Source: Acidobacteriaceae bacterium
GTDB taxonomy: Bacteria > Acidobacteriota > Terriglobia > Terriglobales > Acidobacteriaceae
Reading direction: 5' to 3'
Length of the DNA stretch: 64,000 nucleotides
Assembly: GCA_003151335.1 (NCBI GenBank)
Contig: PLXE01000112.1
Span: 166,947-230,946 of the forward strand
The translations under genes were made by a program, and so were the position numbers. The notes under the pieces were generated by a model. That model was not told where the DNA came from. It was given only the letters and a program-made list of their open reading frames with translations, and searched no databases. This document shows positions 34,826-44,480 of this stretch, in pieces; position 1 is the stretch's first letter; each line of letters begins with the position of its first letter.

Positions 34826-36238
34826 TTGCCAGAGACCATTTACGACGTAGCCATCATCGGCAGCGGGCCGGCGGGATACACCGCGGCCATTCGCGCCGGG
34901 CAACTTGGGCTGAAGGCCGCCCTCATCGAGAAAGATCCCTATCTGGGTGGCACCTGCCTGCATGTCGGCTGCATTCCGACCAAGGCTCTGCTGTTCAACG
35001 CAGAAGTCTTCGACCACGTGAAGGAAGGCGTGGAACTTGGGCTGGAGAACACGGCTGGCGTCTCGCTGAACTGGGGTGCGATCCAGAAGCGCAAGCAGGG
35101 CATCGTGGACAAGCATGCCAAGGGCCTTGTGTTCCTGATGAAGAAGAACAAGGTGGACGTGGTGCGCGGCTACGGCAAACTGACCGGCCCCGCGAAGGAC
35201 GCCATCCACACGGTCGCGCTCGAAGGCGGCGAGCTGAAGTCGATCAAGGCAAAGAACGTCATACTCTGCACCGGTTCGTCGGCCCGCATGTTGCCCGGCC
35301 TGCAACCGGACATGCAGGTCCTGACCAACATCGAGGTGCTGAGCCTGGACCAGATTCCCAAGTCGCTGATCGTGATCGGCTCAGGCGCGGTGGGCGTCGA
35401 GTTTGCCAGCATCTACAAGTCCTTCGGGGCGGACGTGACCATCCTGGAGATGCTGCCGCGATACGTGCCGTACGAAGACGAAGAGGTCTCGAAGGAACTG
35501 GCGCGCGTCTATCGCAAGCGTGGCATCAACGGCTTTGTGAACGCCAAGGTCGAGAAGGTGGAGAAGACCAAGACGGGCGTCGCCGTCACCTTCACTGTCG
35601 ATGGCAAGGCGCAGAAACTGGAAGCCGAGAAAGTGCTGGTCGCGGTGGGCCGCGCGCCCATGACCGAGAATATCGGCCTCGAGAAGACCAAGATCGAGTC
35701 GGAGCGCGGCTTTGTGAAGGTTGACGAATACATGCGCACCGCCGAGCCGGGAGTTTACGCGATTGGAGATATTGCGCTGGGCTACCCGCTGCTGGCGCAT
35801 TCCGGCGCGAGGGAGGGTATTATCGCCGTGACCCACATTGCCGGCAAGCCGGTCAAGCCGATCAATCTGCTGCGCATTCCCAACGCCACCTACTGCCGTC
35901 CCGAGATCGGAAGCGTGGGCCTCACCGAAGCCAAGGCCATAGAAAAGGGCTACACTGTCAAGATTGGCAAGTTCCCCTTCACCGCGAACTCGCGTGCCAG
36001 CATCGTGGGGCAGCACGAAGGCTTCGTCAAGATTGTTACCGACGCCAAGTACGGCGAGATCCTGGGAGTGCACATCATCGGGGCGAGCGCGACCGAGCTG
36101 ATCGCCGAATCTGTGGTGGCGCTGGAGATGGAATGCACCGCCGAAGAGCTGGCCAACATTATCCATGCGCATCCCACATTGTCAGAGTCAATGCTGGATG
36201 CAGCGAATGCGGTGTTTGGCATGGCGATCAGTGCGTAA
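34826..36238 (+). CDS. lpdA: Dihydrolipoyl dehydrogenase
   Basis: 470 aa from a TTG at 34826, chosen because GGAG at 34815-34818 is 7 nt before it. FAD site IIGSGPAGYTA (10-20), redox disulfide Cys44/Cys49 in GGTCLHVGCIPTK, NAD site VIGSGAVGVEFAS, FAD-binding YAIGDI, and the catalytic HAHPTLSES near the C terminus. E3 of 2-oxoacid dehydrogenases and the glycine cleavage system. Confidence 0.95.
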   Translation: MPETIYDVAIIGSGPAGYTAAIRAGQLGLKAALIEKDPYLGGTCLHVGCIPTKALLFNAEVFDHVKEGVELGLENTAGVSLNWGAIQKRKQGIVDKHAKGLVFLMKKNKVDVVRGYGKLTGPAKDAIHTVALEGGELKSIKAKNVILCTGSSARMLPGLQPDMQVLTNIEVLSLDQIPKSLIVIGSGAVGVEFASIYKSFGADVTILEMLPRYVPYEDEEVSKELARVYRKRGINGFVNAKVEKVEKTKTGVAVTFTVDGKAQKLEAEKVLVAVGRAPMTENIGLEKTKIESERGFVKVDEYMRTAEPGVYAIGDIALGYPLLAHSGAREGIIAVTHIAGKPVKPINLLRIPNATYCRPEIGSVGLTEAKAIEKGYTVKIGKFPFTANSRASIVGQHEGFVKIVTDAKYGEILGVHIIGASATELIAESVVALEMECTAEELANIIHAHPTLSESMLDAANAVFGMAISA

Positions 36239-36247
36239 GGCCGCGAT

Positions 36248-36395
36248 TCGCCCTTCGCTCTTCGCTTTTCGCTTTTTTGGGATAGCTGGCACCTATCACC
36301 TAAGGCGAACGAGGCAAGCGGTGGAGGTGGATTTCTGAATCCCGGCTTTTGCGAAGAGCGAAAGGCGAAGAGCGAACAGCGAATAGCGTACGGCA
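36248..36395. repeat. Inverted pair of GCGAA-rich simple arrays
   Basis: 36248-36278 reads as CGCCCTTCGCTCTTCGC followed by a T-rich run. 36353-36395 contains the near-complement GCGAAGAGCGAAAGGCG plus further GCGAA words. The arms could pair into a long stem with about a 75-nt loop just after the lpdA stop. A similar array lies at 40421-40462. Confidence 0.65.
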
Positions 36396-36426
36396 AACAG
36401 CTTTAGTGGAAGGAATCTTACCAATC

Positions 36427-36852
36427 ATGAGCCTGCTCAAGTGGTGCGACGAAGGCCCGGCGACGGTGTCGGTGCAAGCGACGGTGGACGACGCCGTCCA
36501 GACGATGCTGGAAAAACAAGTGGGCGCAGTGGCCGTCATCGATGAGCAGGGCGTCGTGGCGGGCATGTTTACCGAACGCGACGTGCTGGCGAAGTTTGCC
36601 CTCAGCGGGCGCGATGCCAAGCGCACTCCGGTGCACGAGCTCATGAGTCCCATGGTCGAGATGGCAACCGAAGAGACCAGTCCCAGCGAGGCGCTTCAGG
36701 TCATGCTGGAACGGCACTACCGCCATATGCCGATAGTGGACGATCGCGGGAAAGTGCTGGGGATCGTCTCCATCCGCAACATCCTGGAGGCGCGGGTGGA
36801 TGACCTGCTGACCCAACTGGATGCCAACCATCCGGCGGGAGCGAAAGCGTAA
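36427..36852 (+). CDS. CBS-domain pair protein
   Basis: 141 aa from ATG 36427, with GGAAGGAA upstream. Two CBS repeats: ATVDDAVQTMLEKQVGAVAV ... GMFTERDVLAKF and SPSEALQVMLERHYRHMPIV ... GIVSIRNILEARV. Such stand-alone pairs bind adenosine nucleotides and regulate partner enzymes. No partner can be named. Confidence 0.88.
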   Translation: MSLLKWCDEGPATVSVQATVDDAVQTMLEKQVGAVAVIDEQGVVAGMFTERDVLAKFALSGRDAKRTPVHELMSPMVEMATEETSPSEALQVMLERHYRHMPIVDDRGKVLGIVSIRNILEARVDDLLTQLDANHPAGAKA

Positions 36853-36889
36853 GGTACTGATGCTGAGCAAGAGCCCGGTTTAACGCTGC

Positions 36890-36895
36890 TATAAT
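36890..36895 (+). promoter_or_regulatory. Possible -10 element for hslV
   Basis: TATAAT lies 11 nt before the hslV ATG. No good -35 box or Shine-Dalgarno is visible, suggesting a very short leader if used. Confidence 0.3.
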
Positions 36896-36906
36896 CAACC
36901 TCATTC

Positions 36907-37449
36907 ATGGCACAGAAGCGTTTGATCCGCTCGACTACTGTTCTTTGCGTTCGCCGGGAGGGTAAGGTCGTGATGGCTGGAGATGGCCAGGTCACGCTCG
37001 GCGAAGGCATCATCAAGCACTCCGCCCGCAAGATCCGCCGCCTTTATCAGGACAAAATTCTCGCCGGGTTTGCCGGTTCCACCGCCGACGCATTCTCCTT
37101 GTTCGCGCGTTTCGAGTCGAAGCTGGAGCAGTATCACGGCAACATCGGCCGCGCCGCCGTCGAGCTGGCCAAAGACTGGCGCACCGACAAGATGCTGCGC
37201 GCGCTGGAGGCCCTGCTGCTGGTCGCCGACCAGAACCAAACATTCCTCATCAGCGGACAGGGCGACGTGATTGAACCGGACACCGGAATCGCCGCCATCG
37301 GCAGCGGTGGCCCCTATGCCATAGCGGCCGCGACCGCCCTCTTCGAGCACACCGACATGCCGCCCCGCCGCATCGCCGAGGAGGCGATGAAGATTGCCGG
37401 CAAAATCTGCATCTACACCAACGACAAAGTGACCATCGAAGAGCTGTAG
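36907..37449 (+). CDS. hslV: ATP-dependent protease peptidase subunit HslV
   Basis: 180 aa. STTVLCVRR with Thr10 as the expected N-terminal nucleophile after removal of a short propeptide, then [47 protein letters not shown] and AIGSGGPYA, all typical of HslV/ClpQ. It forms the proteolytic double ring that works with the HslU ATPase. hslU, usually adjacent, is not in the window. Confidence 0.95.
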   Translation: MAQKRLIRSTTVLCVRREGKVVMAGDGQVTLGEGIIKHSARKIRRLYQDKILAGFAGSTADAFSLFARFESKLEQYHGNIGRAAVELAKDWRTDKMLRALEALLLVADQNQTFLISGQGDVIEPDTGIAAIGSGGPYAIAAATALFEHTDMPPRRIAEEAMKIAGKICIYTNDKVTIEEL

Positions 37450-37498
37450 GTCAGAGTTTCTGACCGCTGCGCTGAATTCAGATCCGCGACCGCGGATC
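37449..37498. terminator. Two tandem hairpins between convergent genes
   Basis: GGTCAGA-gtt-TCTGACC at 37449-37465 and GATCCGCG-ac-CGCGGATC at 37481-37498, both perfect, in the 62-bp gap between hslV and the redoxin gene. No long U-run, so a bidirectional terminator is probable but not classical. Confidence 0.5.
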
Positions 37499-37511
37499 AA
37501 TTCTTGGAGCC

Positions 37512-38009
37512 TCAACCAGCGCGGAAGTCTTGGATGTCTTCGCCCTTGCGCCAGAGCGGGGCAGGCGGCTGCTCGCGGTGTTCGGCCAGCTTCTGGTGGA
37601 TGGCCTCGACATCGGCCTTGGACCAGCCGACGGAGGAAACTTCGATCGCGCCGCTGGGGGCGAGGTAGAAAATCGTGGGCACGTTGGTCAAGCCGTAAGC
37701 GTTCGACACCGCGTACTTCGCCGGATCGTCGAGCGCGACCGGAAAGGTCACGCCGTATTCGCGCATGAAATCCTTGGTGTCACGCGCCTTGTCTTGCGAG
37801 ATGCCGAGCACGGTGACGTTCGCGGCTCCATTCGACTGGAATACGCGCTCGAGAAAAGGAAGAGCATACTGGCAAACCGGGCAGCTCACCTTGAAGAACA
37901 CCAGCACCACCGGACCCTTGGCGAGCGCCTCGCGCAGCGACACCTGCCCGCCTTGCACAGTCGGCAGGGTGAAATCTGGAGCGAGCACGCCCGCATTTAA
38001 TGCAGCCAT
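37512..38009 (-). CDS. Peroxiredoxin/redoxin-family protein
   Basis: 165 aa, GGAGG before the ATG. APDFTLPTVQGGQVSLREAL opens the AhpC/TSA-TlpA fold; the active site is FFKVSCPVCQYALPFL (CPVC), with cis-Pro in TNVPTIFYL. No signal peptide, so cytosolic. The CxxC favours a thiol-disulfide oxidoreductase or PrxQ/BCP-like role. Confidence 0.85.
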   Translation of the reverse strand: MAALNAGVLAPDFTLPTVQGGQVSLREALAKGPVVLVFFKVSCPVCQYALPFLERVFQSNGAANVTVLGISQDKARDTKDFMREYGVTFPVALDDPAKYAVSNAYGLTNVPTIFYLAPSGAIEVSSVGWSKADVEAIHQKLAEHREQPPAPLWRKGEDIQDFRAG

Positions 38010-38067
38010 CGATCAGACCTCCGAGAATTGCAGCTAGCGTTTAGATTCACTCGGCGTCGCGCCGGAC

Positions 38068-39051
38068 TCAGGCGGGCAAGCGGCGAAGGATCTTCCGGGC
38101 AAGCCCAGTCAGCGGCAAGCGTTGCCATTGCCGTCGCGCAAACCATCGAGCATTGGCCGCCGAACTGTGAAACCTCGCGGGCGCCACCGTGAATACCGCT
38201 ACGTCATAGTCGGTATCCGTAATGGCATGGCGCAACTTTGCCATTGGCTCGGCTCCGTTGTGCTGTGCGTCGGGGAGAATGGGCAGTTCCCACATCCCCG
38301 CCATCAGCGAAGCATTCGCCGGACGCTGCACCAGCAACACGGACCCGTTTCGCCGGGCCAAGCCGTAGATAAGTTGCTTGCGCTTGCGTGCCGCTTGCGG
38401 CCGCGCAGGGTTGGCTTCGCGCGAGACGCACCACGTGTGCAGCGGACACAGTGGGCATTGCGGCGCTCGTGGCGTGCACACCGTAGCACCCAACTCCATC
38501 ATCGCCTGGTTGAAGTCGCCGGGGCGCTCGCGGTCGAGCAGCGCCTCCACCCGCTGCCACGCCGCTTCCTTTCCCTCGGCTGCTGCAAACATGCGGTCCA
38601 GCACGCGCTCGACGTTGCCGTCCACTACGGCCACCGCTTCTCCGAAGGCAATGCTCGCGATCGCCGCTGCCGTGTAGCGCCCGATGCCAGGAAGCTCGCG
38701 CCACTCTTCCGCCGTGCGCGGGAAGATTCCCCGGCGCTGGCGCGCGACCAGCTTCGCCGCCTGATGCAGGCGTCGCGCGCGGTGGTAGTAGCCGAGCCCG
38801 CTCCACACCGCGAGCACCGACGCCTCACGCGCGGCAGCCAAAATTTGCACGGTGGGAAATTTCTTCAGGAAGCGCGCATAGTGGTCCACCACTGCTGCGA
38901 CGCGCGTTTGTTGCAGCATGATCTCCGACACCCACACGCGATAGGCACCGGCGTCACGGCGCCAGGGCAGCTCGCGACGATTTTCGTCGTACCACGCGAG
39001 CAGTGCGTGGCGCAGTTTGCGAAGAGCGGCCGGGGTTAAACGCTGGTCCAT
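38068..39051 (-). CDS. mutY: A/G-specific adenine glycosylase
   Basis: 327 aa from ATG 39051. VWVSEIMLQQTRVAAV, HhH ELPGIGRYTAAAIAS, catalytic Asp in VVDGNVERVLDR, and a [4Fe-4S] set spaced C-x6-C-x2-C-x5-C (CTPRAPQCPLCPLHTWC). The C-terminal NUDIX-like domain (LLVQRPANASLMAGMWELP) recognises 8-oxoG. Removes A opposite 8-oxoG. Confidence 0.94.
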   Translation of the reverse strand: MDQRLTPAALRKLRHALLAWYDENRRELPWRRDAGAYRVWVSEIMLQQTRVAAVVDHYARFLKKFPTVQILAAAREASVLAVWSGLGYYHRARRLHQAAKLVARQRRGIFPRTAEEWRELPGIGRYTAAAIASIAFGEAVAVVDGNVERVLDRMFAAAEGKEAAWQRVEALLDRERPGDFNQAMMELGATVCTPRAPQCPLCPLHTWCVSREANPARPQAARKRKQLIYGLARRNGSVLLVQRPANASLMAGMWELPILPDAQHNGAEPMAKLRHAITDTDYDVAVFTVAPARFHSSAANARWFARRQWQRLPLTGLARKILRRLPA

Positions 39052-39125
39052 GCGGTGGCTCGATTGTAAGCGAGGGCGGCGCGAAGCAGGAACGGGTCGG
39101 CAGGTGTCAGCCGTCAGTTTTGCGG

Positions 39126-39160
39126 TGTCATCCCGAGCGACGAGCGCAAACGGGGTTCCC
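39126..39160. repeat. GTCATCCCGAGCGACGAGCGC dispersed repeat
   Basis: One copy of the [17 protein letters not shown], upstream of mutY, running from TGTCATCCCGAGCG into GGGGTTCCCAG. Confidence 0.65.
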
Positions 39161-39215
39161 AGCGGCACCGGGTTTGTGCTTGCTGGGGTTTTGGAGCGAC
39201 GAGTCGAAAATCATT

Positions 39216-39282
39216 CACCACGGAGATCACGGAGAAAATGCCATAGAAACCAAGACTCCGTGTCTTCTGTGTCTCCGTGGTG
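39216..39282. repeat. CACCACGGAGA inverted repeat
   Basis: CACCACGGAGA at 39216-39226 and TCTCCGTGGTG at 39272-39282 are perfect complements, with further ACGGAG/CTCCGTG words inside. It lies between mutY and the receiver-like gene. Such elements are common between genes in several phyla. Confidence 0.65.
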
Positions 39283-39325
39283 ATTTAAGTCCGTATGTTG
39301 TTCTGCTAATCAACCGCTTCGCAGC

Positions 39326-40090
39326 CTACTGTCCGGGCTCGGGCAATTCTTCGGGAGCGCCGTGGCGGCGCAGGATCTGCGCCAGGTTCTGCGAAAACGC
39401 CGAGCGTGGCACGACCATATCGCATCCGGCTTCCTGCGCCTTCATCTTCAGCTCGCCCTGCACGTGCGAGACGAAGCCAATGATGTTGGTGGCCTTCTTC
39501 AGCTTGGTCTTCAATTTGGGAATGATGCTGAGCGGTTTGGCCGAGACATTGTTGAGGTCGAAGATGATGAGCGCCGGCTTGTCGTTGCCATTCTCGCCCA
39601 TGCGCTCGTTCAGGTCCTTTTCGGTCTTGACGAATTCGACCTTCACGTTCATCTTGCGCGCTGTTTCCTGGATCTTGGCCATGAAAAACAGATCGTCGAC
39701 AAAGGCGAAGATGCGGGCGGGCGCCGCATCCGAGGTCGAAGTCATGGGCACGGGCTCCGGCTCGGGTGGCAGGAACTGCTTGCCGAACGTCTGGCCGGGA
39801 CTACCGCCCCGGGTCGGCCGATGCGTATTGCCGTCGTTGGTGCCCTGGGCGGCGCGATAGCTGTGGTCCATGGGCGCGGTGTAGATGCCGCCGCCAGGCT
39901 GGTTTTGTCCGGCCTGCCAGCTGCCCGGCTTGCGCCCGTGGCGCTTGGGAGGCCCGTGGCGTTGTTGTCCGGGATGCTGTCCAGGTTGTGCCGGCGATGT
40001 GTGCGTGACGGGTCCACGGCGGCCGCGCCGCCGTCTGCGTCCCTTCCCGCCGGGCTGTCCGCCGGAGGGAGGATTCGGTCCTTGATTCAT
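39326..40090 (-). CDS. Receiver-like domain protein with disordered basic N terminus
   Basis: 254 aa. Residues 1-110 are low-complexity Gly/Pro/Gln/Arg with an RRRRRGRRG patch, likely disordered and nucleic-acid binding. Residues 125-245 follow a CheY-like alternation (ARIFAFVDDLFFMAKIQET, ALIIFDLNN, NIIGFVSHV, AGCDMVVPRSAF). A phosphoacceptor-type Asp is present in FDLNN, but the acidic pair reads VDD followed by a Phe-rich turn and no partner kinase is nearby. Function unknown. Confidence 0.7.
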   Translation of the reverse strand: MNQGPNPPSGGQPGGKGRRRRRGRRGPVTHTSPAQPGQHPGQQRHGPPKRHGRKPGSWQAGQNQPGGGIYTAPMDHSYRAAQGTNDGNTHRPTRGGSPGQTFGKQFLPPEPEPVPMTSTSDAAPARIFAFVDDLFFMAKIQETARKMNVKVEFVKTEKDLNERMGENGNDKPALIIFDLNNVSAKPLSIIPKLKTKLKKATNIIGFVSHVQGELKMKAQEAGCDMVVPRSAFSQNLAQILRRHGAPEELPEPGQ

Positions 40091-40500
40091 GTTTCTCTCT
40101 TAATCGTTTTCACCCGCAGGTGGCGGGTTCCCACATTTGTGAACCGCTGTTAATTGGCCAGGCATTCGCATTTTTCCCGGCGTGCCGGCTCGGCGGTTGG
40201 ATACTTCGCTCAACTCGAATCAGTTAACGTCCGTCTGGCGCCTGGAACGTTGGGCGCGAGGGCCGCCTGCACGGGAAGTGCGGCGATTGGGGGACATCTC
40301 TATCGTACCTAGCTTCAGGGCCGGAACGCAAGTCCAAAAGCTGTCCTTGCTTAGGATGCAACTTATCGGTAAACCGGCGACTGTATTTTTGCGCCGCGGG
40401 GAAGCCCGCTTTTCGGCGTTCGCGTTTCGCTCTTCGCTATTCGTTTTTCGCGGCGCGCCCTCCGTTTTTGTCCGACCCTTCTTCGGGGCCGTGCCTGGCC
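40091..40500. other. Gene-free region with a GCGAA-type array
   Basis: 410 bp between proline dehydrogenase and the receiver-like gene. It should hold the promoter of the latter. 40421-40462 has TTCGCG/TTCGCT/TTCGTT words as at 36248. No coding potential recognised. Confidence 0.45.
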
Positions 40501-41421
<921 letters not shown>

Positions 41422-41618
41422 GGCGTCTCCAGGGGGCAGAACGGAGCAGAGTCGGGACTCTGCAAGGCGCAATGGCTCATAGTTGGCTCGTGGCCGGCTC
41501 TTCGGCCAGCTTTGGCTTACATAATTGTGTATCACAGAGCAGCGGCCACGGCTATGAGGCAGGTCACAGCGGCGACGTGTCGGCTACACGTACATCACAG
41601 AGTTAGAAAGACAACAAC

Positions 41619-41978
41619 ATGGCACAGCGGAAACAAAAAACGATTGCCGCCCATCCAGGGGAGATTCTAAGGACGGAACTCATGGAGCCGATGGGGATCA
41701 CCGCGTATCAACTGGCGAAGGCCCTGCACTTGCCTGGAATTTACGAGATCGTGCGCGAACAGCGGACCATCAGCGCCGACATAGCTCTCCGCCTCGGCAA
41801 ATACTTCGGAATGACGCCGCCGCAACTGTTGGCCGAGGCCATCATAATGGGTGAGACCCCGACCGGTTGCGCCGAGATCTTTTGCAGGCTGCCGAACAGC
41901 ACGTTGGACGAGGTGTCCGAGCCGGTCAGCGCCACGCCCAGCCAGCCGAGCAGGGTGCCGAAGAATGGATACGGGTGA
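41619..41978 (+). pseudogene. Truncated HigA-family antitoxin fused to antisense lactate-permease sequence
   Basis: Residues 1-67 match HigA/VapA XRE antitoxins: [51 protein letters not shown]. The segment between L-H-L-P-G and I-Y-E-I is one or two residues shorter than usual. From about 41818 the DNA is the reverse complement of LldP-like sequence, so the rest of the frame is nonsense to the family. No HigB toxin is visible in 41422-41618. Confidence 0.75.
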
Positions 41979-42004
41979 CCGATTCGAGCGAATGCTAGGG
42001 CCAT
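41818..42004 (-). pseudogene. Relic of an L-lactate permease C-terminal region
   Basis: On this strand the frame reads [49 protein letters not shown] and NSCGGVIPK, aligning residue by residue with the LldP encoded next door (LAFTSAGPMYPFFAAYLGWL, GVFLTGSDTASNALFGSLQR, NSTGGVMGK). The similarity ends where HigA coding sequence begins. It is a diverged second copy, not a recent duplicate. Confidence 0.8.
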
Positions 42005-42006
42005 AA

Positions 42007-42034
42007 GGGTAGTGGCTCAATTGAGCCACTACCC
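42007..42034. terminator. 28-bp perfect palindrome downstream of lldP
   Basis: GGGTAGTGGCTCAA followed immediately by its exact complement TTGAGCCACTACCC. It lies 10 bp beyond the lldP stop. No U-run follows, so it may be an RNA 3'-end stabiliser, a terminator stem or a protein-binding site. Confidence 0.5.
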
Positions 42035-42044
42035 ATGGTCGCGT

Positions 42045-43940
42045 TTATTTGCCAGGTAGGTGCGGGATCATCCCCGGGAAGACATAGGCCTGGAGCATGA
42101 CGATCAAGCCGATGATGCCGGCCAGTACTATGGAGTGCCAAAAGACCTTGCGGAAGATCGGCCCCAAGGCGTGGGAACGCTCGTAAGGATCATCGTAACA
42201 GGCAGCACAGGCGACCATGATGGACTGGGCGTCAATCATCTTACCCATGACGCCGCCCGTCGAGTTGGTGGCCACGATGAGGACCTCATTCAAGTGAAGC
42301 TGCTGCGCCGTGATGCGTTGCAGGCTTCCGAACAGCGCATTGGAGGCGGTATCGGAGCCGGTCAGGAAGACGCCCAGCCAGCCTAGGTAAGCGGCGAAGA
42401 AAGGATACATCGGGCCGGCGCTGGTGAAGGCCAGTCCGAGGACCGCATCGGTGCCGGAGTAGCGGGTCAAAAAGCCCAGGCCCAGTACCTGGCCGATAAC
42501 CAGGACGGGGATCTTCATGCGGCGCAGGGTGCGGACGGTCGCTTCCTTCCATTGGGCGGCGCTCATCTTCAAGACCAAACCGGTAAGGATAGCGGCAAGA
42601 AAAACGCCGGTGCCGGCTGCCGACAGCCAGTTGATGGCAAAGACCGCGCCCTCCGGCTTGGCATTCGCCGCCACCACCGGAGGCATGCGCTGCACCAGGT
42701 TATGCAATGCGGGCATCTGCCAGGTGGGCAGCGAAAGGGTACCGGCCAGCTTCGAGCCCAGCAGCATGGAGTTGATCTTCACGCCGGCAAGCAGGGTATT
42801 GAGGTGGGCCTTCCAGGTTGGCATACCCCAGACGGCACAGCAGACGATCAAGATGGTCCACGGCAACCAGGCATATAGGGTTTGACCGATGGTGTATGGG
42901 TAAGCCCACTCTTTAGCTGGCTGTGTGACCTCTCCTGCAGTCGAGCCGTTGGCTGCTGCGGCCAGCGCCTTGCGCTCGGACCTCAGGAGAAAACGCGTCT
43001 TCGGATGCCAGACGAAGCGCAGGAAAAGGGCGGTGCAGATCACCGAAAACACGCCCGACACCACGTCGGTCATCAGGTGGAAAGCCTGTGTCTGGGAGGC
43101 GAAGAACTGCATGATGGCGAATGACGCTCCGGAGCAGAGAGTCGCCGGCCATACTTCCCAGGCGTCCTTGAATTTGCCTCCCTGCATGAGCACGAAGGTC
43201 GTCACCAGCCAGAAAGGGATGAGAATGGAGACGAAGGGTAGCTGCCGGCCGGCCATGGCGGAAAGGGTGAGCTGATCGAGGCCGCTCACCTGGGCCAACG
43301 TCACGATTGGAGTGCCAATTGCTCCCCATGCTACCGGGGCGGTATTGGCCAGCAGATTGAGCACGGCGGCGTCAAACGGCGAAAAGCCCAAGCCTACCAT
43401 GACGGCACCCGCGATGGCCACCGGTGTCCCGAAGCCGGAGGTGCCCTCAATGATCGCCCCGAAGGAAAAGGCAATCAACAGCACCTGCAGGCGCCGGTCG
43501 AAAGAGATGTGGATGATCGATTCCTTGACAATCTCGAACTTGCCGGTGATGACCGTCATCGTGTAGAGGAACATGGCTCCGAGGACGATCCAGATGATGC
43601 CCAGAAAGCCCGACATCGATCCAAAGGCAAAGGCTGAGACGGCCGATTTGAAGGGCATGCGGAACGCCACGCATGAGACCAGAAAAGCGGCCACAACACC
43701 GTAGAAGGCGGCATAAGGTGCGCTGATGCCGCGATGGCGAACGCCTTGCTTGTCCCGATGCGGATGGAGGGCGATGAAATACAGGAGTGTCAGGATCGGG
43801 ATTGCCGCCACAATCGTCGACAGAGTGACATTGCCCAGAGGATTGTAATTCTGATGGTACATCTGTGGTGCAGCACCATCGGTGGCGAAAAGCGGACTTG
43901 CAAGAGCGGCAAAACCCAGTGAGGTCAAGAACCTTTTCAT
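42045..43940 (-). CDS. lldP: L-lactate permease
   Basis: 631 aa, GGGAGC before the ATG. About fourteen helices. Family signatures include FGAIIEGTSGFGTPVAIAGA, NLLANTAPVAWGAIGTPI, LGFLTRYSGTDAVLGLAF and LGWLGVFLTGSDTASNALFG. A proton-linked L-lactate/glycolate symporter of the cytoplasmic membrane. No lactate dehydrogenase genes are adjacent. Confidence 0.94.
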   Translation of the reverse strand: MKRFLTSLGFAALASPLFATDGAAPQMYHQNYNPLGNVTLSTIVAAIPILTLLYFIALHPHRDKQGVRHRGISAPYAAFYGVVAAFLVSCVAFRMPFKSAVSAFAFGSMSGFLGIIWIVLGAMFLYTMTVITGKFEIVKESIIHISFDRRLQVLLIAFSFGAIIEGTSGFGTPVAIAGAVMVGLGFSPFDAAVLNLLANTAPVAWGAIGTPIVTLAQVSGLDQLTLSAMAGRQLPFVSILIPFWLVTTFVLMQGGKFKDAWEVWPATLCSGASFAIMQFFASQTQAFHLMTDVVSGVFSVICTALFLRFVWHPKTRFLLRSERKALAAAANGSTAGEVTQPAKEWAYPYTIGQTLYAWLPWTILIVCCAVWGMPTWKAHLNTLLAGVKINSMLLGSKLAGTLSLPTWQMPALHNLVQRMPPVVAANAKPEGAVFAINWLSAAGTGVFLAAILTGLVLKMSAAQWKEATVRTLRRMKIPVLVIGQVLGLGFLTRYSGTDAVLGLAFTSAGPMYPFFAAYLGWLGVFLTGSDTASNALFGSLQRITAQQLHLNEVLIVATNSTGGVMGKMIDAQSIMVACAACYDDPYERSHALGPIFRKVFWHSIVLAGIIGLIVMLQAYVFPGMIPHLPGK

Positions 43941-44480
43941 TTACTGCTCCCTTTCCCCAGCACTTCGATTAAAAGGCCATCGAGGTTGTCGTGCTGGATT
44001 CGCAACTTGAGGCTGCGCGGGCTTTTCAGCAAACCATGCTCGCCAGCCGTGTGGGCGCAAGGCTGAATGACGGCAAGGGAAGATAAATCGCACTGCTGGC
44101 GCGAACGCCACCAGGTTCCCCAATTCGAACGGCGCGCTCCCCATCGTGCCGGTGACACCAGGCGCAAACCTGACGGGAACAGGGATAAAGTCGCTAGGCC
44201 GAACGCGCCCTCCGAATCGGGAACTTGGCTGCGCGCCAGTCTAACACGGTGCACACTGGGGATATCAGTAGTCGCAAATCTTACGCAAATCGCCTGATGC
44301 AAAACAACTCAGAACGTTAGACGAAAGGCGGCAGACCGCGAGTGACCGGCGTCACAATTCACGGTGATACATCCTACAAGCTGGCGCTGGGAAGGGCTGG
44401 CAGGCGGGAGAGCCCCACAAGCGCGACAATCTCTGGGCCGGGGTCGAGTTTTCTCGACCCCGTATGCGCCCAACCCTGAA
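43941..44480. other. Gene-free region upstream of lldP
   Basis: 540 bp. Frames exist on both strands, but none resembles a known protein or has supporting start signals. It presumably contains the lldP promoter; no operator was recognised. A strong hairpin at 44439-44462 is listed separately. Confidence 0.45.
44439..44462. terminator. 10-bp perfect stem with TTTT loop
   Basis: CGGGGTCGAG-TTTT-CTCGACCCCG, 19 bp beyond the stop of the SRPBCC gene (minus strand). No U-run; a candidate RNA 3' end for that gene. Confidence 0.5.

Noticed and set aside
43941..44302. A 121-codon frame on the minus strand upstream of lldP
   Set aside because: No similarity to known proteins and no ribosome site; its end overlaps the lldP start.
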